A stretch of 35,034 nt of DNA from Chitinophaga pinensis (GTDB taxonomy: Bacteria; Bacteroidota; Bacteroidia; Flavobacteriales_D; Crocinitomicaceae): positions 1-35,034 of the forward strand of contig CAMDGP010000001.1 of the NCBI GenBank assembly GCA_945897765.1, read 5' to 3'. Below, in pieces: positions 25,346 through 33,896 of this stretch (positions within the stretch are counted from its first letter, which is position 1; every line of letters starts with the position of its first letter). The translations under genes and the position numbers were made by a program. The notes beneath the pieces are model-generated. The model saw nothing but the letters and a program-made list of their open reading frames with translations. It had not been told where the DNA came from and searched no databases.

Positions 25346-25502
25346 GCCAGCTGACGGGTGAAAATGGAAATACACACTGCTTAGGAATTGCGAACGGATT
25401 AATTGCGAATTGAAAACGGATTTACTCACTGTTTAGGAATTGTAAACGGATTAATTTCTAACTGGGAAAAGCGGATTTAAAAATTTGTACGCCAGCTGAC
25501 GG
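25346..25502. repeat. intergenic repeat module: two GCCAGCTGACGG boxes around a 52-bp tandem duplication
   Basis: The 12-mer GCCAGCTGACGG, with core palindrome CAGCTG, occurs at 25346-25357 and 25491-25502. Between them, the stretch 25375-25409 is repeated at 25427-25461 (offset 52 bases), differing at only about six positions and sharing TTAGGAATTG and ACGGATTAATT. CGGATT also recurs at about 25395, 25417, 25447 and 25472. The remaining gap to 25690 is AT-rich with no ORF; TATTTTTA at 25656-25663 may be a weak -7 box for the next gene. Confidence 0.7.
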
Positions 25503-25690
25503 TTTAAGATTTAAACAATTTACGAACTCTAAAAATAAGTAAACGCTATAGTTAATTCTGAAAAATTTAAGCTTGACTTATTGTCGAAATTACATTTTCT
25601 TATTGTTTTTATGTAAATATTTTAATTTCAGGTTTTTAGATTTAAGTTTTTTTTCTATTTTTATCCCCTTAACCTTAAATTATTTATATT

Positions 25691-26323
25691 ATGAAGTATG
25701 GCGTAAGACACCAAGAATCGTATTCTCGTGGAGAATTATTACTAAGAACCTTTTTCGGAGGTTTATACATTGCGTTACCACATGCATTTTTATTGTTATT
25801 CCTTATGCTGTGGTCTAGCATCTTGAATTTAATCACCTTTTGGGTAGTTTTAATAACTGGAAAATTTCCCGAAAGCATGTTTAACTATCAATTAAATCTT
25901 CAACGATGGGGATTGAGAGTTAGTGCGAGATTACAAAATTTAAGTGATGGTTATCCTGCTTTTGGACTTTCAGGGAAAGACGAAAACACAATGATTGAAC
26001 TTGAAAGACCAGAAAAAGTAAATAGAGGAACTGTTATTTTAAGAATTATGTTCGGAGGATTATATGTTATACTTCCTCATGTAATCTGTTTGATTTTTGT
26101 AACTATAGGAGCAATGTTTGTTCGATTAATAGCCTTTTGGGTTGTTTTAATCACAGGAAAATTTCCAAAAGGAATGCACGATTATATGGTTGGTGTAATG
26201 CGTTGGCAATATAGAATTTCTATCTATATGGGTTACATGACTGATGTTTACCCTCCATTCTCTATGAAAGGAAATGAAGCTGATTTTAATGGTTCATCTT
26301 CAAGCGATTTATTGGATAATTAA
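25691..26323 (+). CDS. inner-membrane protein with two DUF4389 domains
   Basis: The 210 residues hold two copies of the same ~85-residue module. Each has a basic lead, a long helix after GGLY (FGGLYIALPH and FGGLYVILPH), a second helix ending ITFWVVLITGKFP or IAFWVVLITGKFP, then a RW-containing amphipathic segment and a YPPF-type end (GYPAFGL, VYPPFSM). This is the DUF4389 pattern; biochemical function is unknown. The C-terminal tail is Ser-rich and ends SSDLLDN, a tail shared with the next gene. The DUF805 gene starts 11 bases downstream, so the pair is an operon. Confidence 0.85.
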   Translation: MKYGVRHQESYSRGELLLRTFFGGLYIALPHAFLLLFLMLWSSILNLITFWVVLITGKFPESMFNYQLNLQRWGLRVSARLQNLSDGYPAFGLSGKDENTMIELERPEKVNRGTVILRIMFGGLYVILPHVICLIFVTIGAMFVRLIAFWVVLITGKFPKGMHDYMVGVMRWQYRISIYMGYMTDVYPPFSMKGNEADFNGSSSSDLLDN

Positions 26324-26334
26324 TATTCATAACT

Positions 26335-26817
26335 ATGAATTGGTACCTACTCGCTTTTAAAAAATATGGAACATTTTCTGGAAGATCTAGAAGACAAGAA
26401 TATTGGATGTTCTTTCTTTTTAATATTATTGTTAGTATAGTTTTAGCACTACTAGATCAATTACTTGGGTTAAAGTTAACTTTTGAAGGAATTAACAACA
26501 CAGGGATTTTAGGAGTGATTTATTCATTAGCAACATTTGTTCCTGGATTATCAATTGCAGTAAGAAGATTACATGATACAAATAGAAGTGGTTGGTTCTT
26601 ATTACTACCGATCGCACCCTATATTTTGGTCATTTTAGGGCTAATTCTTAGAGGTTTTGGAAGTATTCTAATCATAATTGGCGGTTTAGCCGTTTTAGGG
26701 TTAGCAATTCTTCTAATTGTTTGGCTTGCAACTGAAGGAACTTCAGGTGAAAATCAATTTGGTCCTGACCCAAAAGGGACAGATGGCTTTTCTACTAATG
26801 AATTATTAGATAATTAA
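26335..26817 (+). CDS. DUF805 inner-membrane protein
   Basis: The 160-residue product is a typical DUF805 protein: the opening KYGTFSGRSRRQEYWMF, about four hydrophobic helices, and the signature ARRLHD-type motif seen as AVRRLHDTNRSGWF. GENQFGPDPKG near the end is also diagnostic. DUF805 proteins are inner-membrane proteins of unknown biochemistry found in most bacteria. The last residues STNELLDN match the end of the unrelated upstream DUF4389 protein. A strong terminator follows 21 bases after the stop. Confidence 0.92.
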   Translation: MNWYLLAFKKYGTFSGRSRRQEYWMFFLFNIIVSIVLALLDQLLGLKLTFEGINNTGILGVIYSLATFVPGLSIAVRRLHDTNRSGWFLLLPIAPYILVILGLILRGFGSILIIIGGLAVLGLAILLIVWLATEGTSGENQFGPDPKGTDGFSTNELLDN

Positions 26818-26838
26818 GCAGATATCTATTTATAAAAG

Positions 26839-26862
26839 AACCTCCCAAAAGGAGGTTTTTTT
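26839..26862 (+). terminator. Rho-independent terminator, likely shared by two convergent operons
   Basis: AACCTCC at 26839-26845 pairs with GGAGGTT at 26851-26857 around a 5-base loop, and a run of seven T follows to 26862. Read on the minus strand, the stem is followed by TTCTTTTATA, so it may also stop the receptor operon ending at 26868. Confidence 0.9.
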
Positions 26863-26867
26863 ATGCT

Positions 26868-29303
26868 TTAAACTTTCGTTTTCTTCCCTACAAGTCGATA
26901 CGTATATTGCACCATCAGCGTTCTTGGTGCTTCGATTTTCAATGGGCGAAGTGAGTACGTTCTGTTTAAAATATTACTTCCAATCAAAGCTAACTTGTGG
27001 GTTTCATTAACATTGTATGAAACACGCATATCAAAAATCCAATTTCCAAAGCGATGTGAATTGAAGAAATCCATATAGCGCAAATCCTGTAAAAGTTCAT
27101 TGTCTATAGTCAATTCCTCAAAATCTTTGATAATTGCATCCATATTTATCATTTTGGAAAAATATTTAGCACTCATTCCAATCGATAGTTTTTTGTCATA
27201 AACAAACTCGGCATCTAGTTTTACATTGTGTAAAAAACGATATTTCAAAATTCCGTTCGAAGGATCTAGAGAAGTAGAATTGTATGTAAACACGCGATTT
27301 AATGAATCCGTTGCATACACAAAATCTGGTGATAATGTTTTTGGAACGATATAATTGTAACCCAATAAAAACGTCATTTCTGATTTTTTAGTCACTTTTG
27401 CTCCACCAACGAAGGAAGCATCAATTCCTGTAACACGTGACTCTCCTGTATTTAGAAACATGAAACCTGCACTTTTTCCTAATGCTTGAATATCATTAAG
27501 TTCATGCCAAATACCGAACATGTATTCGATTGTATTTTGATATTCTTGCCAGAAAACAGCAACGTCTAAGTAACCCATTAAACCACCTAATTTCAAACCT
27601 TGTTTGATTCCAACCTCAGCATTCCAGCTACTTTCAGGTTTTAAATTTGGATTCGGGAAAACACCAAAATTCCCAACCCCTGTCTTGATAAATCGTTCAG
27701 TAATTGTTGGAAAACGATAACCTTGACCATAAGATGTTCGCAAGTACGTTTCTTGATACAATTTTAAGCTTGCTCCTGCGCGAAAAATGGGTTTCATTGC
27801 AGTTACCGTATCATTCAATCTAAAATATTCAAAACGCCCACCAGCTGACATATTTAAAGACTTATTATACTTACTTTCGACTTGCGTGTAAGCCGAAATA
27901 TTCAACAATTGATTATTTGGAGTACCGGAACCTGCATAAATGTTTGCAAATGAATTTGTATAAGTACTTGTCACCCCACCAATAAAATCAAGATTCTTCA
28001 AGTCGGGATAACTTTTTTGAAACATGTAATCGCCATAATACGTGGACGCACGATTGGATTGATTGGCACTCATTTCATTATCGACATGTAAAACACGAGT
28101 ACGTAAAGAATGTCTTCCGTCAGTTTGTGTAAAGAAATTAAAATAAGGGTCAATGTTGAAAATAAACTGGTCTTGCATGAATACTGCTCCTGGATAAGCT
28201 CTGAACAAACCCGATGAATCATTCAACCAAGCAAGCGGCATAACGGTATGCATCAGCATGAAATTTCCATTCATTCCATAATTCAAGCCTTTGATTTTTT
28301 TGGAACGATAGCGCAAGTTGAAATTCAATCGGCCACGCTTTGAAATCATCTCACTTTCTGTGAAGTTAGTAATGGTATCGGGAAAAACAGTTGCTACAAT
28401 TGAATCGGTAATGGGCGGACCAATATAACCATGGTCAAAATTTACATTTCCGCCAACTACAACATCCAAGTTTCCAAACATTTGTGAATGCAAAAAATTC
28501 ATTCCGTGGATGCCCGGATATTGTGTCCACCATTTCGCATTTGGTTGACTTGGAGCCGAATAAGCACCCGAATAAACATTAATTTTTGTGAGCGGTTTTA
28601 CCGTTGGATAAGCCGTTCGAATATGAATTGAGCCCGATAAAGCAGAACTTCCTGAAAGAACAGAAGCAGCACCTTTGATTATTTCAATTTGGTTAATGTT
28701 TTCCACTGGAATAAATCCCCATTCTGGTTTTCCTGCATCGCCCGAAAGCATTGGCATGTCGTCCACAATTACAGAAACCTTTGATCCAACACCAAAAGTA
28801 AACCCACTTCCGCCGCGGATTTGAGGTTCGCCATCTAAAATATTCAAACCAGGAGTTTGGTCTAAGGCTGTTTCAATGCTTCTTGTGTTTTTATTTTCAA
28901 TCAATTCAGGCTTGAGCACAATCATTGTAACCGTTTGCTCTTCAATCGGCTTATCGAATCGTCCAACCTTAACATCAATTTGTTTCAACTCTTTAATGAA
29001 TGAAGTTAAAACAATATCAAGATTTACTGTTTGATTTTCAAACACTTGAACTGTTAATGTGTCGGGATTCATGCTAGTAAAGCGACAAACCAAACGACAA
29101 GTTCCAGCAGGTACTTCTAATAAATACTTGCCTTTCTCATCCGTTAAAGCACCAATTGTAACATCTTTTCGATAAATTACAGCAGCTCCAGGCAACGCAA
29201 CGCCTTTCTCGTCACGAACAATTCCGGTTATTTTTCCATTTTGAGCAGTTGAGAAATTACTTATTAAAAGGAAAAAAAAGAAAATTATAGAATAGTACTT
29301 CAA
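26868..29303 (-). CDS. TonB-dependent outer-membrane receptor with regulatory-like N-domain
   Basis: The 811 residues comprise a signal peptide (ISNFSTAQ, about 1-21), a carboxypeptidase-regulatory-like domain (about 24-110; ITGIVRDEKGVALPGAAV), a plug (about 115-235; TALDQTPGLNI, EPQIRGGSGFTFG, INQIEIIKGAASVLSGSSALSG) and an outer-membrane beta barrel to the end. TonB-driven import across the outer membrane is expected; the ligand is unknown. Its start is one base after the stop of the gene for a T9SS-exported PCMD protein, so the two are made together and may share a substrate. There is no SusD-like partner, unlike a classical polysaccharide locus. Confidence 0.9.
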   Translation of the reverse strand: MKYYSIIFFFFLLISNFSTAQNGKITGIVRDEKGVALPGAAVIYRKDVTIGALTDEKGKYLLEVPAGTCRLVCRFTSMNPDTLTVQVFENQTVNLDIVLTSFIKELKQIDVKVGRFDKPIEEQTVTMIVLKPELIENKNTRSIETALDQTPGLNILDGEPQIRGGSGFTFGVGSKVSVIVDDMPMLSGDAGKPEWGFIPVENINQIEIIKGAASVLSGSSALSGSIHIRTAYPTVKPLTKINVYSGAYSAPSQPNAKWWTQYPGIHGMNFLHSQMFGNLDVVVGGNVNFDHGYIGPPITDSIVATVFPDTITNFTESEMISKRGRLNFNLRYRSKKIKGLNYGMNGNFMLMHTVMPLAWLNDSSGLFRAYPGAVFMQDQFIFNIDPYFNFFTQTDGRHSLRTRVLHVDNEMSANQSNRASTYYGDYMFQKSYPDLKNLDFIGGVTSTYTNSFANIYAGSGTPNNQLLNISAYTQVESKYNKSLNMSAGGRFEYFRLNDTVTAMKPIFRAGASLKLYQETYLRTSYGQGYRFPTITERFIKTGVGNFGVFPNPNLKPESSWNAEVGIKQGLKLGGLMGYLDVAVFWQEYQNTIEYMFGIWHELNDIQALGKSAGFMFLNTGESRVTGIDASFVGGAKVTKKSEMTFLLGYNYIVPKTLSPDFVYATDSLNRVFTYNSTSLDPSNGILKYRFLHNVKLDAEFVYDKKLSIGMSAKYFSKMINMDAIIKDFEELTIDNELLQDLRYMDFFNSHRFGNWIFDMRVSYNVNETHKLALIGSNILNRTYSLRPLKIEAPRTLMVQYTYRLVGKKTKV

Positions 29304-29304
29304 A

Positions 29305-30228
29305 TTAAGGAACTAAAATTTTCACTACTGAATCACCTGATTTAAGAAAATAAATCCCTGTGTTCAGACTCATTCCATTTAGCGTGGTTAGGTTGCCAAT
29401 TTTTTCACTAGCTCCAGCCAAATTGATTAATTCATAAGTTGCATCAGCACCTTTAATTGTCAAACCATTCTCAACAGAATAATAAGCTTTGAAAGAATCA
29501 GCAACTTGCTCATTTAAACCAACTGAATTATAAATCAATTCAATATCGTCTAGAAGAACCTCGTCATTTGTTGAACCACCACCTGGAGTAGAACTTGTAG
29601 CAAACGTTATCAAGATATATTCGACCGTTGTTGCTGGACCTTCATTTACAAATGGAACTGATTTTCTAACCCAATTTCCTCCAGTTGCGCCATAATTTAA
29701 CTCTGCCCTTGCAACTGTGTGTGAAGTTGAATTCGCATCAATTGGATCTCTAAAATCATAGCTATCATGTAGAATCGCATGAACACGCGCATTGTTTGAA
29801 CTATTTATTGGTGTGTATTTAACCCAAAAAACGAGAGAATCGGGTTGGCCAGTTAATGCTTCTGAAAAATTTGCATCTGAAGTTTTTGTAAAATTATAGT
29901 TATCAGGACTAGATGCAGTCGAACTTCCCATATTTACTTGACCTACCGTTAAAAGTCCATTTGCTACAACACCAAGTGTGCTTTTTGCATAAACGCGAGC
30001 ACAATAAGTTCCTGAAGCACCAGAACGAATTGAAGTTGACCTTGCTACTTGTTGTGAACCAAAAGATGATAAACCACCAGTTCCTGTTTTGAAAGAACTC
30101 CAATTAGTTGGCTCTTCTGTTGATTGTCCGACGTTGTCCCAAGACTCCATATTAGAGTTGCCAATTTGTTGCTGAGCAAAGGTTCCAAGGCTTGTGAAAA
30201 GTAGAATATTTAAGGTAATTTTTTTCAT
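29305..30228 (-). CDS. T9SS-exported PCMD-domain protein
   Basis: The 307-residue product has a signal peptide (MKKITLNILLFTSLGTFAQ), then a PCMD-type (putative carbohydrate metabolism domain, PF13201) beta sandwich of about 210 residues: it opens with GNSNMESWDN and EEPTNWSSF and closes with NDEVLLDDIELIYN, the usual ends of this fold. A type A sorting domain of about 70 residues (SVGLNEQ to GIYFLKSGDSVVKILVP) directs it through T9SS to the surface. Carbohydrate binding is suggested for the family but not proven. It leads a two-gene operon with the TonB receptor; a TACATTTG box precedes it. Confidence 0.85.
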   Translation of the reverse strand: MKKITLNILLFTSLGTFAQQQIGNSNMESWDNVGQSTEEPTNWSSFKTGTGGLSSFGSQQVARSTSIRSGASGTYCARVYAKSTLGVVANGLLTVGQVNMGSSTASSPDNYNFTKTSDANFSEALTGQPDSLVFWVKYTPINSSNNARVHAILHDSYDFRDPIDANSTSHTVARAELNYGATGGNWVRKSVPFVNEGPATTVEYILITFATSSTPGGGSTNDEVLLDDIELIYNSVGLNEQVADSFKAYYSVENGLTIKGADATYELINLAGASEKIGNLTTLNGMSLNTGIYFLKSGDSVVKILVP

Positions 30229-30247
30229 AATTTTGATTTTTCTAAAA

Positions 30248-30255
30248 CAAATGTA
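30248..30255 (-). promoter_or_regulatory. -7 promoter box of the PCMD/receptor operon
   Basis: The minus-strand reading TACATTTG is an exact TAnnTTTG, identical to the guaB box, 19 bases before the ATG at 30226-30228. No clear TTTG stands at -33. Confidence 0.5.
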
Positions 30256-30313
30256 AAGAAAAACTTACGAAACCTTAACTTTAAATTATTAACATATTAA
30301 CGTTCGAAATGAT

Positions 30314-30321
30314 TACTTTTG
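30314..30321 (+). promoter_or_regulatory. -7 promoter box of queE, spaced for a leaderless message
   Basis: TACTTTTG is an exact TAnnTTTG whose last base is four before the A of the queE ATG. By the usual -7 geometry the transcript would begin at or next to that A. No -33 TTTG is visible. Confidence 0.4.
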
Positions 30322-30324
30322 CTT

Positions 30325-30948
30325 ATGCATTTTAGTCAAATTGATACTTCTGTTGAGCTTCCAATCATGGAGCAATTCTATACCATTCAAGGCGAAGGAC
30401 ATCATTCAGGAAGAGCAGCTTACTTTATTCGAATTGCAGGATGCGACGTTGGTTGTGTTTGGTGTGACGTAAAAGAAAGTTGGGATTCGCAAGTTCATCC
30501 GTTGGTGAAAATCTCGGGTTTAATTTCAGCAGTTAACAAGTTTCAAGCAAAATTCGTTGTGATAACTGGCGGTGAACCAGCAATGTATGATCTAACAACT
30601 TTAGTAAACGAATTAAAAAAACACGAAATCGAAGTGGCAATTGAAACATCAGGTTGCTATGAACTTGTTGGAAATGTTGATTGGTATTGCTTTTCTCCTA
30701 AGAAATTCAAAGCTCCAACAGAAGAAGCTTACACGAAAGCAAGTGAACTTAAAGTGGTGATTTTTCATCCTTCTGATTTTGCTTGGGCAGAAACGCATGC
30801 TGAAAAAGTGAATGAAAATTGTGTTTTATTTTTACAGCCTGAATGGAGTAAACAAGACAAATTGTTGCCTTTAATTATAGACTATGTGAAAAGTAACCAA
30901 AAGTGGCGCATTTCGTTACAAACACATAAATTCATGCAAATACCTTAA
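30325..30948 (+). CDS. queE: 7-carboxy-7-deazaguanine synthase (radical SAM)
   Basis: The ATG at 30325 gives 207 residues; an upstream TTG adds only two. The enzyme converts 6-carboxytetrahydropterin to 7-carboxy-7-deazaguanine in queuosine precursor synthesis, in the cytoplasm. The radical SAM cluster motif is GCDVGCVWC with Cys at 40, 44 and 47, giving CxxxCxxC. The preceding MEQFYTIQGEGHHSGRAAYF is the QueE substrate-binding opening, and ITGGEPAMYDL is the GGE SAM-binding motif. The PorE-like gene follows 9 bases later on the same strand. No other queuosine genes are in the window. Confidence 0.95.
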   Translation: MHFSQIDTSVELPIMEQFYTIQGEGHHSGRAAYFIRIAGCDVGCVWCDVKESWDSQVHPLVKISGLISAVNKFQAKFVVITGGEPAMYDLTTLVNELKKHEIEVAIETSGCYELVGNVDWYCFSPKKFKAPTEEAYTKASELKVVIFHPSDFAWAETHAEKVNENCVLFLQPEWSKQDKLLPLIIDYVKSNQKWRISLQTHKFMQIP

Positions 30949-30957
30949 ATTCAATTC

Positions 30958-32973
30958 ATGCTTAAAATTGTCTCGTTTTTATTGTTCAGTATACTTCTTG
31001 TTGGCTGTACGACCGCTCAATTCCCCTACTCTACTTCTAATAAAAAAGCAATAAAACTATTTGAAGAAGCTCAAAAAGCGCCCGAAGTTTATTACGACCA
31101 ACAAAAAGGTCCGAACTACCCAAAAGGTATTGAAATTGCCAATCAAGCACTAGAAAAAGACCCTGATTTTTGGGAAGCGCATTTATTAATTGCTGAATTA
31201 TACAAACTTAGCAATGACTACAAAAATGCAATTGTACATTATAAACGCGCTTTAGAAATTGACCCAAATCACAGTGTTAGTGGGGCAACTCTTTACTATT
31301 TGTCAGCTGTGCAATTAGCTGTTGGTCAATATGAGGATGCTTTAACTTCCATTGAACGATTTCTTCGTAATCCATATGCAAAAGAAAATTTAATGGGAGA
31401 AGCTCGACAAATTCAAGCGAATGCAAAATTTGCCAAAAGTGCCATTCAAAATCCAAAACCGTTTAATCCAATAAATGTGGGACCTGGTATTAATACAGGT
31501 TTGCCTGAATATTTCCCAACATTGACTGTGGATGGAAAAACGATTTTCTTTACGCGACAAATTAGCGACCCGCGTGTTGAACATTATTTTGCACAAGAAG
31601 ATTTTTACATTTCCAACTTTGGTATTGATAAAAGTTGGGGAGCTTCTTTTGCAATGCCTCCAAACGTAAACACAATTAACAACGAAGGAGCACCAACAAT
31701 TGCACCTGACGGGAAAAGCTTAATTTTCGTTGGTTGTTCGGACGAATCAGGAATTTATTATGGGGAAAATCGCGAGGGGAAAGGAAGTTGCGATTTGTTT
31801 TTTACTCAGAAAATTGGCAACAAATGGACTAATCCAATCAATCTTCCTGGAAATGTTAATACCATGCATTGGGAAACACAGCCTTCTCTTTCTGCAGACG
31901 GAAAAACCTTATATTTTATTCGTGGTTTACGAAATAGAGATGGAAAAAGAGATGCTGATATTTATGTTTCATACTTGCAACAAGACGGTACTTGGGGAAC
32001 GGCTCAACGTTTACCTAATACCGTGAACACACCTTACGCAGAAGAATCTGTTCACATTCACCCAGATGGAAGAACACTTTACTTTGCCTCCCGCGGTCAC
32101 GTTGGAATGGGTGGTTCTGATTTATTCGTTACTAGAATGGATGATTATGGAACGTGGTCAAAACCAGAAAATTTAGGTTACCCTATCAATACCGTAAATG
32201 ATGAAAATTCATTAGTTGTTTCCCCAACAGGAGACATTGCTTTTTTCGCTTCTAATCGCGATGGAGGTTATGGTGACTTGGATATTTATTATTTTGAACT
32301 TCCTGAGGAATTAAGACCTGTGAAAACATTGTACTTCGACGGACGTGTATTTGATGCGATTACTAAAAATTCAATTCCTGGACATTTCCAATTAACGGAT
32401 TTAAAAACAGGAAAAGTGATGATTATCTCTGACGCTGACAAAATAGATGGAACATTTATGGTTGCGTTGCCTATCAATCGCGAGTATGCAATTAGTGTTA
32501 CTTACCCCGGTTATTTTCCCTATACCTTGAATTTTAACTTGTTGATTCCAGATGGAAAAGATAGTTATCACCTCGATATTCCTTTAAATCCAGAAACAAG
32601 TCAGCAAGAAAATGTATTGGCAAATGTATTTTTTGATTTAGGAAAATCAACACTTCGTCCAGAATCTAAAATTGAGTTAACTGATTTTGTCGCTTATTTG
32701 AAGAAAAATCCAAAAATCAGAATTGAATTAGGCGGACATACCGATTCACGTGGTAACAAAGACGAAAACCTAAAACTTTCAACTGATCGTTCGAAAACTG
32801 TTTACGACTATTTAATTGCAAATGGGGTTTTAGCAAATCGACTTTCTTATAAAGGTTTTGGTTCAACTCAGCCTATTTATTCCGATGATGCCATTTCAAA
32901 ACTTGGCTCCGAAATTGAAAAAGAACAAGCGCATCAAAAAAATCGACGTACTGTTTATACCATTTTACCATGA
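30958..32973 (+). CDS. PorE-like outer-membrane lipoprotein (TPR, PD40 propeller, regulatory domain, OmpA)
   Basis: The 671-residue product has a lipoprotein signal (LLVGC, lipid Cys at 17), TPR helices (about 25-140; YPKGIEIANQALEKDPDFWE and YKNAIVHYKRALEIDP), PD40/WD40-like propeller repeats (about 165-445; FPTLTVDGKTIFF, APTIAPDGKSLIF, QPSLSADGKTLYF, VHIHPDGRTLYFA), a carboxypeptidase-regulatory-like domain (about 450-545) and an OmpA peptidoglycan-binding domain (about 552-671; FFDLGKSTLRPES, LGGHTDSRGNKDENLKLS). This order is the one described for PorE (PG1058) of Porphyromonas gingivalis, a T9SS component tying the secretion apparatus to peptidoglycan. Flavobacteriales carry several such paralogs, so assignment as the true PorE is uncertain. 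The stop overlaps the next start (ATGA). Confidence 0.88.
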   Translation: MLKIVSFLLFSILLVGCTTAQFPYSTSNKKAIKLFEEAQKAPEVYYDQQKGPNYPKGIEIANQALEKDPDFWEAHLLIAELYKLSNDYKNAIVHYKRALEIDPNHSVSGATLYYLSAVQLAVGQYEDALTSIERFLRNPYAKENLMGEARQIQANAKFAKSAIQNPKPFNPINVGPGINTGLPEYFPTLTVDGKTIFFTRQISDPRVEHYFAQEDFYISNFGIDKSWGASFAMPPNVNTINNEGAPTIAPDGKSLIFVGCSDESGIYYGENREGKGSCDLFFTQKIGNKWTNPINLPGNVNTMHWETQPSLSADGKTLYFIRGLRNRDGKRDADIYVSYLQQDGTWGTAQRLPNTVNTPYAEESVHIHPDGRTLYFASRGHVGMGGSDLFVTRMDDYGTWSKPENLGYPINTVNDENSLVVSPTGDIAFFASNRDGGYGDLDIYYFELPEELRPVKTLYFDGRVFDAITKNSIPGHFQLTDLKTGKVMIISDADKIDGTFMVALPINREYAISVTYPGYFPYTLNFNLLIPDGKDSYHLDIPLNPETSQQENVLANVFFDLGKSTLRPESKIELTDFVAYLKKNPKIRIELGGHTDSRGNKDENLKLSTDRSKTVYDYLIANGVLANRLSYKGFGSTQPIYSDDAISKLGSEIEKEQAHQKNRRTVYTILP

Positions 32974-33896
32974 AGCATTTCTTACGATTAATTCGAGTAA
33001 TAAACTTATTCATTATTGTGCTGACTATGATTGGAGTAGCCTTCAATTTACTACGCACGAATGACTATTTAATAGTTGATTTTCATATTTTGAATTATTC
33101 GCTATTGATTTTCTCAACTGTAATTATCGCCGCAGCTGGAAATATGATTAACGATTATTTTGATGTAAAAGCAGATAGAATTAACAAGCCAAAAAAACTC
33201 ATTATTTCAAAATACCTTAAAAAAAGATGGGCGATTGTAATTCACTGGGGTTTAAATCTTGTAGCTGTTTTTATTTCGATTTTACTTACTATTCGCTACA
33301 ATAGCTTTTTGTTTGTTTTTATTCACTTAATATCAATGAATTTATTGTGGTTTTACAGTGCGTATTTCAAAAAGAAACTATTGGTTGGAAACTTCATTAT
33401 AGCGCTTTTAACTGCCTTAGTTCCTTTGCTTTCTATTTGGTATTTTAAAATTGTCAACGAAAGTTCGGCACCCTTTTCACCTTATCATCAAGATACTTGG
33501 TTCACTTATTTAAATTATTCATTCATTTACTTTTTTGCTGTTTGTGCTTTCTTCCAAAACCTTTCAAGAGAAATTTCAAAAGACATTCAGGATGTTGTTG
33601 GCGATAAGTTAATCCATGTTTATTCACTTCCAATGAAATTAGGTGAACGCAAAGCAGGTATAATTTCAGTTACAATTTTACAGCTACCATTAATCATTGG
33701 AATCGTTTCCATAAGCCAAGGCTGGATTGAAATAAATCTAATTTCTGGTGTTTTACTGCTCATTTCTGCTTTACTTAATTTAGCTTGTTTGGTTCTATTT
33801 TTTATACGTAAACCGTTTCCTTTTGAAATGATTAACACCATCATCAAATGGAGTATGTTGATTGGAATCAGTGCTTTATTTACCAATGCTTTATGA
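32970..33896 (+). CDS. UbiA-family membrane prenyltransferase
   Basis: The 308-residue protein has about eight or nine hydrophobic helices and both Asp-rich motifs of the family: NDYFDVKAD (from residue 61) and a second region REISKDIQDVVGDK. These bind the Mg-diphosphate of an isoprenyl donor. Bacteroidota homologs are often labelled geranylgeranylglycerol-phosphate geranylgeranyltransferase, but acceptors are mostly untested; a quinone-pathway role is also possible. Translation is coupled on both sides: its ATG overlaps the lipoprotein stop at 32970-32973, and its own TGA overlaps the Maf start at 33893-33896. Confidence 0.85.
   Translation: MKHFLRLIRVINLFIIVLTMIGVAFNLLRTNDYLIVDFHILNYSLLIFSTVIIAAAGNMINDYFDVKADRINKPKKLIISKYLKKRWAIVIHWGLNLVAVFISILLTIRYNSFLFVFIHLISMNLLWFYSAYFKKKLLVGNFIIALLTALVPLLSIWYFKIVNESSAPFSPYHQDTWFTYLNYSFIYFFAVCAFFQNLSREISKDIQDVVGDKLIHVYSLPMKLGERKAGIISVTILQLPLIIGIVSISQGWIEINLISGVLLLISALLNLACLVLFFIRKPFPFEMINTIIKWSMLIGISALFTNAL

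Noticed and set aside
25573..25818. Frame overlapping the start of the DUF4389 gene
   Set aside because: It runs out of frame into a well-supported gene and has unlikely composition.
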